Assembly (NCBI RefSeq): GCF_012272695.1
Contig: NZ_CP050902.1
Coordinates: 1,488,001-1,552,000, forward strand
Source of the DNA: Nocardioides sp. JQ2195
GTDB taxonomy: Bacteria > Actinomycetota > Actinomycetes > Propionibacteriales > Nocardioidaceae
Reading direction: 5' to 3'
Length of the DNA stretch: 64,000 bases
In this document: positions 61,195 to 64,000 of the stretch, piece by piece
Position numbering within the stretch: the first letter of the stretch is position 1
How the letters are laid out: each line of letters begins with the position of its first letter
Translations under genes and position numbers: made by a program
Notes under the pieces: model-generated
Told to the model about the DNA's origin: nothing
The model's input: the letters and a program-made list of their open reading frames with translations, nothing else
The model's database searches: none

Positions 61195-63255
61195 ATCGAC
61201 AACACGTACAACGCAGCACACCTGTTGGTGCTCGAGGGACTCGAAGCTGTCCGCAAGCGTCCGGGCATGTACATCGGCTCCACCGACACCCGTGGACTGA
61301 TGCACTGCGTCTGGGAGATCATCGACAACGGTGTCGACGAGGCCTTGGCCGGCGTCGCGCAGCACATCGAGGTCACGCTCCACCCGGACGGTTCCGTCGA
61401 GGTCCACGACGACGGCCGCGGCATCCCGACCGACAAGGAGCCCAAGACCGGGCTCCCCGGCGTCGAGGTGGTGGCCACCAAGCTGCACGCCGGCGGCAAG
61501 TTCGGTGGTGGCTCCTACGTCGCCACCGGTGGACTGCACGGCGTCGGCCTCTCCGTGGTCAACGCCCTCTCCGCACGCATGGACATCGACGTGGAGAGGT
61601 CGCCGTCCGCCCAGGGCCTGTCGTTCCAGCGTGGGATCCCGGGTGTCTTCGACGGTGACGGTCCAACCGACGCGTTCACCCCTCAGTCGGGGTTGACCCG
61701 CAAGGGGAAGCGCGTCGCCAAGGGGAAGTCCGGCACCCGCATCCGGTTCTGGCCCGACCGCCAGATCTTCACCAAGGACGCCGGCTACGTCTACGACGAC
61801 CTGATCACCCGGGCCCGGCAGACCTCGTTCATCGTGCCCGGGCTGGAGCTCGTGATCCGTGACCAGCGTGGCCCGGACCCGGTGGAGGAGAAGTTCCGCC
61901 ACGACGGCGGCATCGGCGAGTACGCCGAGTTCCTCTCCGAGGGCGATCCGGTCACTGACGTGTTGCGCCTGCAGGGCGCCGACACCTTCACCGAGACCGT
62001 GCCGATGCTCGATGACAACGGTCACATGACGCCCCAGGAGGTCGAGCGCGAGCTGACCGTCGACGTGGCGGTGCGGTGGAGCATGGGCTACGACACCACG
62101 CTTCGTTCCTACGTCAACGTGATCGCCACTCCCAAGGGCGGCACCCACGTCAGCGGCTTCGAGCAGGCCGTGACCAAGACCTTCAACGACGTCATGCGTT
62201 CCTCCAAGGCACTCAAGGTCAACGACGCGGACGTCATCAAGGACGACGTGCTCGAGGGCATGACCGCCGTGGTGACGGTGCGGCTGGCCGAGCCACAGTT
62301 CGAGGGCCAGACCAAGGAGATCCTCGGCACTTCCGCGGCGCGCAGCGTCGTCCGCAAGGTGGTCGCCGCGGAGCTGAAGTCGTTCCTCACCTCGACGAAG
62401 AGGGCTGAGAAGGCTCAGGCCAAGCTGGTCATGGAGAAGGTCGTGGGCGCCTCGAAGACGCGCATCGCGGCCCGCCAGCACAAGGAGACCCAGCGGCGCA
62501 AGAACGCGCTCGAGTCCTCCGCGTTGCCCTCGAAGCTGGCCGACTGCCGATCCAACGAGGTGGAGCGCAGCGAGCTGTTCATCGTCGAGGGTGACTCAGC
62601 GCTCGGCACCGCCAAGCTCGCGCGCAACTCCGAGTTCCAGGCGCTGCTGCCGATCCGAGGCAAGATCCTCAACGTGCAGAAGGCCTCGGTGGGCGACATG
62701 CTCAAGAACGCCGAGTGTGCCGCGATCATCCAGGTGGTGGGGGCCGGTTCCGGCCGCACGTTCGACATCGACGCGACGCGCTACGGCAAGATCATCTTCA
62801 TGGCCGACGCCGACTCCGACGGCGCCCACATCCGCACACTCCTGGCCACACTGTTCTTCAAGTACATGCCTGAGCTCGTGATGCAGGGCCGGGTCTACTC
62901 GGCGGTGCCGCCCCTGCACCGCATCGAGATCAACCGTCCCAAGAAGGGGATGGACAAGTACGTCTACACCTATTCCGACGCCGAGCTGCAGCGCAAGCTC
63001 GCCGAGCTCAAGCGGAAGAACGTCACCTGGAAGGACCCGGTGCAGCGCTACAAGGGCCTCGGCGAGATGGATGCCGACCAGCTGGCCGAGACCACGATGG
63101 ATCCGCGGCACCGCACGCTTCGGCGCATCACCGTCGACGATGCCGACGAGGCGTCGAAGGTGTTCGAGCTGCTGATGGGCTCCGAGGTGGCACCTCGCAA
63201 GGAGTTCATCGTCCAAGGTGCCTACGACATCGACGTCGAGGCGCTTGACGCGTGA
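61195..63255 (+). CDS. parE: DNA topoisomerase IV / type IIA topoisomerase subunit B
   Basis: The ATPase subunit of a type IIA topoisomerase, about 686 residues. The GHKL ATPase has WEIIDNGVDEALAG (catalytic Glu), DDGRGIPTD, and GGKFGGGSYVATGGLHGVG (lid). The transducer follows, then TOPRIM with ELFIVEGDSALGTAK and MADADSDGAHIRTLL. The sigA-DUF7455-parE order marks it as ParE rather than oriC-linked GyrB. The conserved TYNAAHLLVLEG begins before the nearest canonical start (TTG 61225). The frame is open from 61159 with no ATG, GTG or TTG before that point. AAGGA (61183-61187) precedes ATC 61195, taken here as a provisional start; ATT 61159 is another option. Confidence 0.88.
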   Translation: MDNTYNAAHLLVLEGLEAVRKRPGMYIGSTDTRGLMHCVWEIIDNGVDEALAGVAQHIEVTLHPDGSVEVHDDGRGIPTDKEPKTGLPGVEVVATKLHAGGKFGGGSYVATGGLHGVGLSVVNALSARMDIDVERSPSAQGLSFQRGIPGVFDGDGPTDAFTPQSGLTRKGKRVAKGKSGTRIRFWPDRQIFTKDAGYVYDDLITRARQTSFIVPGLELVIRDQRGPDPVEEKFRHDGGIGEYAEFLSEGDPVTDVLRLQGADTFTETVPMLDDNGHMTPQEVERELTVDVAVRWSMGYDTTLRSYVNVIATPKGGTHVSGFEQAVTKTFNDVMRSSKALKVNDADVIKDDVLEGMTAVVTVRLAEPQFEGQTKEILGTSAARSVVRKVVAAELKSFLTSTKRAEKAQAKLVMEKVVGASKTRIAARQHKETQRRKNALESSALPSKLADCRSNEVERSELFIVEGDSALGTAKLARNSEFQALLPIRGKILNVQKASVGDMLKNAECAAIIQVVGAGSGRTFDIDATRYGKIIFMADADSDGAHIRTLLATLFFKYMPELVMQGRVYSAVPPLHRIEINRPKKGMDKYVYTYSDAELQRKLAELKRKNVTWKDPVQRYKGLGEMDADQLAETTMDPRHRTLRRITVDDADEASKVFELLMGSEVAPRKEFIVQGAYDIDVEALDA

Positions 63256-63276
63256 CCTGACCGGGGCCACCCCCGG

Positions 63277-63317
63277 TGTGTGGTTCTCCCGGCACTGGGT
63301 GCCGGAAGGACCACACA
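63277..63317. terminator. Bidirectional terminator between parE and carbonic anhydrase
   Basis: An 18-bp stem (63277-63294 and 63300-63317) with one mismatch and one G-U pair sits in the convergent gap. Confidence 0.7.
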
Positions 63318-63330
63318 GAGGCGGGACCGG

Positions 63331-63825
63331 TCAGAACTTCTGGTCGATCAGGCCGGAGTCGACGTCATAGATGAACCCGCCGACCTTGACCGAGTCGGGG
63401 ATCAACGGGTGGGAGACCACCTTGTGCACGTCGTCGCCGAGCGCGGCCTGCTGGTCGGGCACCATGCTGAACGTCTGCCAGGAGACGTCCTGGCCGGCGG
63501 AGGCGCCCACCTTCTCGCGGACCTGGTCGAGGGTCGAGGAGGCCATCGCACAGCGGGTGTGGGGGATGACCAGGATGCGGTTCACGTTGAGCAGGTGAAC
63601 ACCGAGGACCAGCGCCTCGAGGGCCTGGTCGGTGACACGACCACCGGGGTTGCGGAAGATCTTGGCGTCTCCAGCCTTGAGGCCGAGCATGTTGAGGGGG
63701 TCGATCCGCGAGTCCATGCACGTCACGATCGCGACGCCGGCATGGGCGACGCCGTCGAATCCACCGAGCTGGAAGTCGTCGGCGAAGGTGCGGTTGGCAG
63801 AGATCAGGTCGTCGAAGTCGCTCAC
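63331..63825 (-). CDS. Beta-class carbonic anhydrase
   Basis: A zinc enzyme that interconverts CO2 and bicarbonate, 164 residues. The metal ligands and dyad are clear: Cys36-x-Asp38-x-Arg40 in TCMDSR and His89/Cys92 in PHTRCAM. IFRNPGGRVTDQALEAL is the family's central motif. The start is GTG 63825, with TAAGTT ending 7 bases upstream; the longer frame to 63930 runs through a tandem repeat and is rejected. It is short for the family, matching the compact Rv1284-like clade. Confidence 0.9.
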   Translation of the reverse strand: MSDFDDLISANRTFADDFQLGGFDGVAHAGVAIVTCMDSRIDPLNMLGLKAGDAKIFRNPGGRVTDQALEALVLGVHLLNVNRILVIPHTRCAMASSTLDQVREKVGASAGQDVSWQTFSMVPDQQAALGDDVHKVVSHPLIPDSVKVGGFIYDVDSGLIDQKF

Positions 63826-63832
63826 GTTTTTC

Positions 63833-63838
63833 AACTTA
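63833..63838 (-). promoter_or_regulatory. -10 box of the carbonic anhydrase gene (leaderless)
   Basis: TAAGTT on the - strand ends 7 bases before the GTG at 63825. Confidence 0.45.
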
Positions 63839-63883
63839 GCGGACAGCCTGGAGGCCGCCGACCCAGGGTCGCTCCGTGGACAA

Positions 63884-63937
63884 CAAGAAGTGCCTGTTCG
63901 CGCAGCAAGAGTTGCCCGTTCGCGCAGCAAGGAGCGG
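63884..63937. repeat. 22-bp tandem repeat
   Basis: Two 22-bp copies (63884-63905 and 63906-63927) and a third partial copy are joined head to tail. They share the core GTTCGCGCAG followed by CAAG. They lie between two genes on the - strand. Confidence 0.6.
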
Positions 63938-63950
63938 CGGTGGCGGTTCG

Positions 63951-64000
63951 TCAGCCGGCGGCGCGGAGGAGCTCGCGGGTCTCCAGACCACGCGTTGCCG
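63951..64000 (-). CDS. C-terminal end of an unidentified protein
   Basis: On the - strand the last 16 codons before a TGA at 63953-63951 read ATRGLETRELLRAAG. The Leu/Arg/Glu pattern looks like a real helical C-terminus. The rest lies beyond the window, so no function is assigned. Confidence 0.3.
   Translation of the reverse strand, partial: ATRGLETRELLRAAG

Noticed and set aside
63826..63930. N-terminal extension of carbonic anhydrase
   Set aside because: It runs through the -10 box and the 22-bp repeat and does not resemble the family.

Overview
The window is GC-rich and packed with genes on both strands. Its gene content is actinobacterial: a PdtaR-type ANTAR regulator, a Lys/Ala-rich primary sigma factor, a DUF7455 gene beside a topoisomerase IV subunit, DUF2613 and DUF3068 proteins, and an AftD-type arabinofuranosyltransferase. 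The overall mix resembles Nocardioidaceae (Nocardioides-like); that placement is inferred from gene content, not from a database search. There are no rRNA genes, phages, insertion sequences or CRISPR arrays. One tRNA (Leu, anticodon CAA) is present.

Layout. 1-3.1 kb: end of gltD, pyk, tRNA-Leu, pdtaR. 3.2-9.2 kb: a branched-chain amino-acid (Liv/HAAT) ABC transporter, with the binding lipoprotein on + facing a livH-livM-livG-livF operon on -. The LivH permease carries an unusual secreted N-terminal extension. 9.3-11.2 kb: DUF554, a GNAT acetyltransferase and a hotdog thioesterase. 11.3-14.0 kb: polA. 14.0-28.4 kb: a cell-envelope glycan cluster with a flippase, two large multi-spanning membrane proteins, DUF2613, a GT4 glycosyltransferase, methyltransferases, AftD, an acyltransferase and DUF3068. 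It resembles the M. tuberculosis Rv0224c-Rv0236c neighbourhood. 28.5-31.4 kb: a secreted thrombospondin-type-3 repeat protein built from near-identical 309-bp units. 31.7-33.3 kb: rpsA. 33.4-41.3 kb: a GlxA-type AraC regulator, a cation/proton antiporter, a secreted arylsulfotransferase-like protein and a MarR/ABC-exporter divergent pair. 41.4-49.4 kb: coaE, a SigB-like sigma factor with a SigR/SigH-type promoter, oligopeptidase B, dinB, DUF4192 and a GCS2-family ligase. 49.4-57.6 kb: two small hypothetical genes, a lipoprotein-CapA operon diverging from a 1408-residue SARP-STAND-WD40 membrane regulator, and an HhH-GPD repair protein. 57.7-63.8 kb: primary sigma factor, a secreted hypothetical, DUF456, DUF7455, parE and a beta-carbonic anhydrase.

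Start codons. At many genes a TANNNT-like -10 hexamer lies exactly 6 or 7 bases before a GTG or ATG, which predicts leaderless mRNAs. I used this signature, or a clear ribosome binding site, to choose starts.

Most notable items: the SARP-STAND-WD40 regulator with 11-bp-phased repeats upstream of its promoter; the AftD cluster; the GGAAT-N18-GTT promoter of the sigB-like gene; the LivH fusion; the identical 309-bp repeats; a 112-bp tail-to-tail coding overlap; and parE without a canonical start codon.
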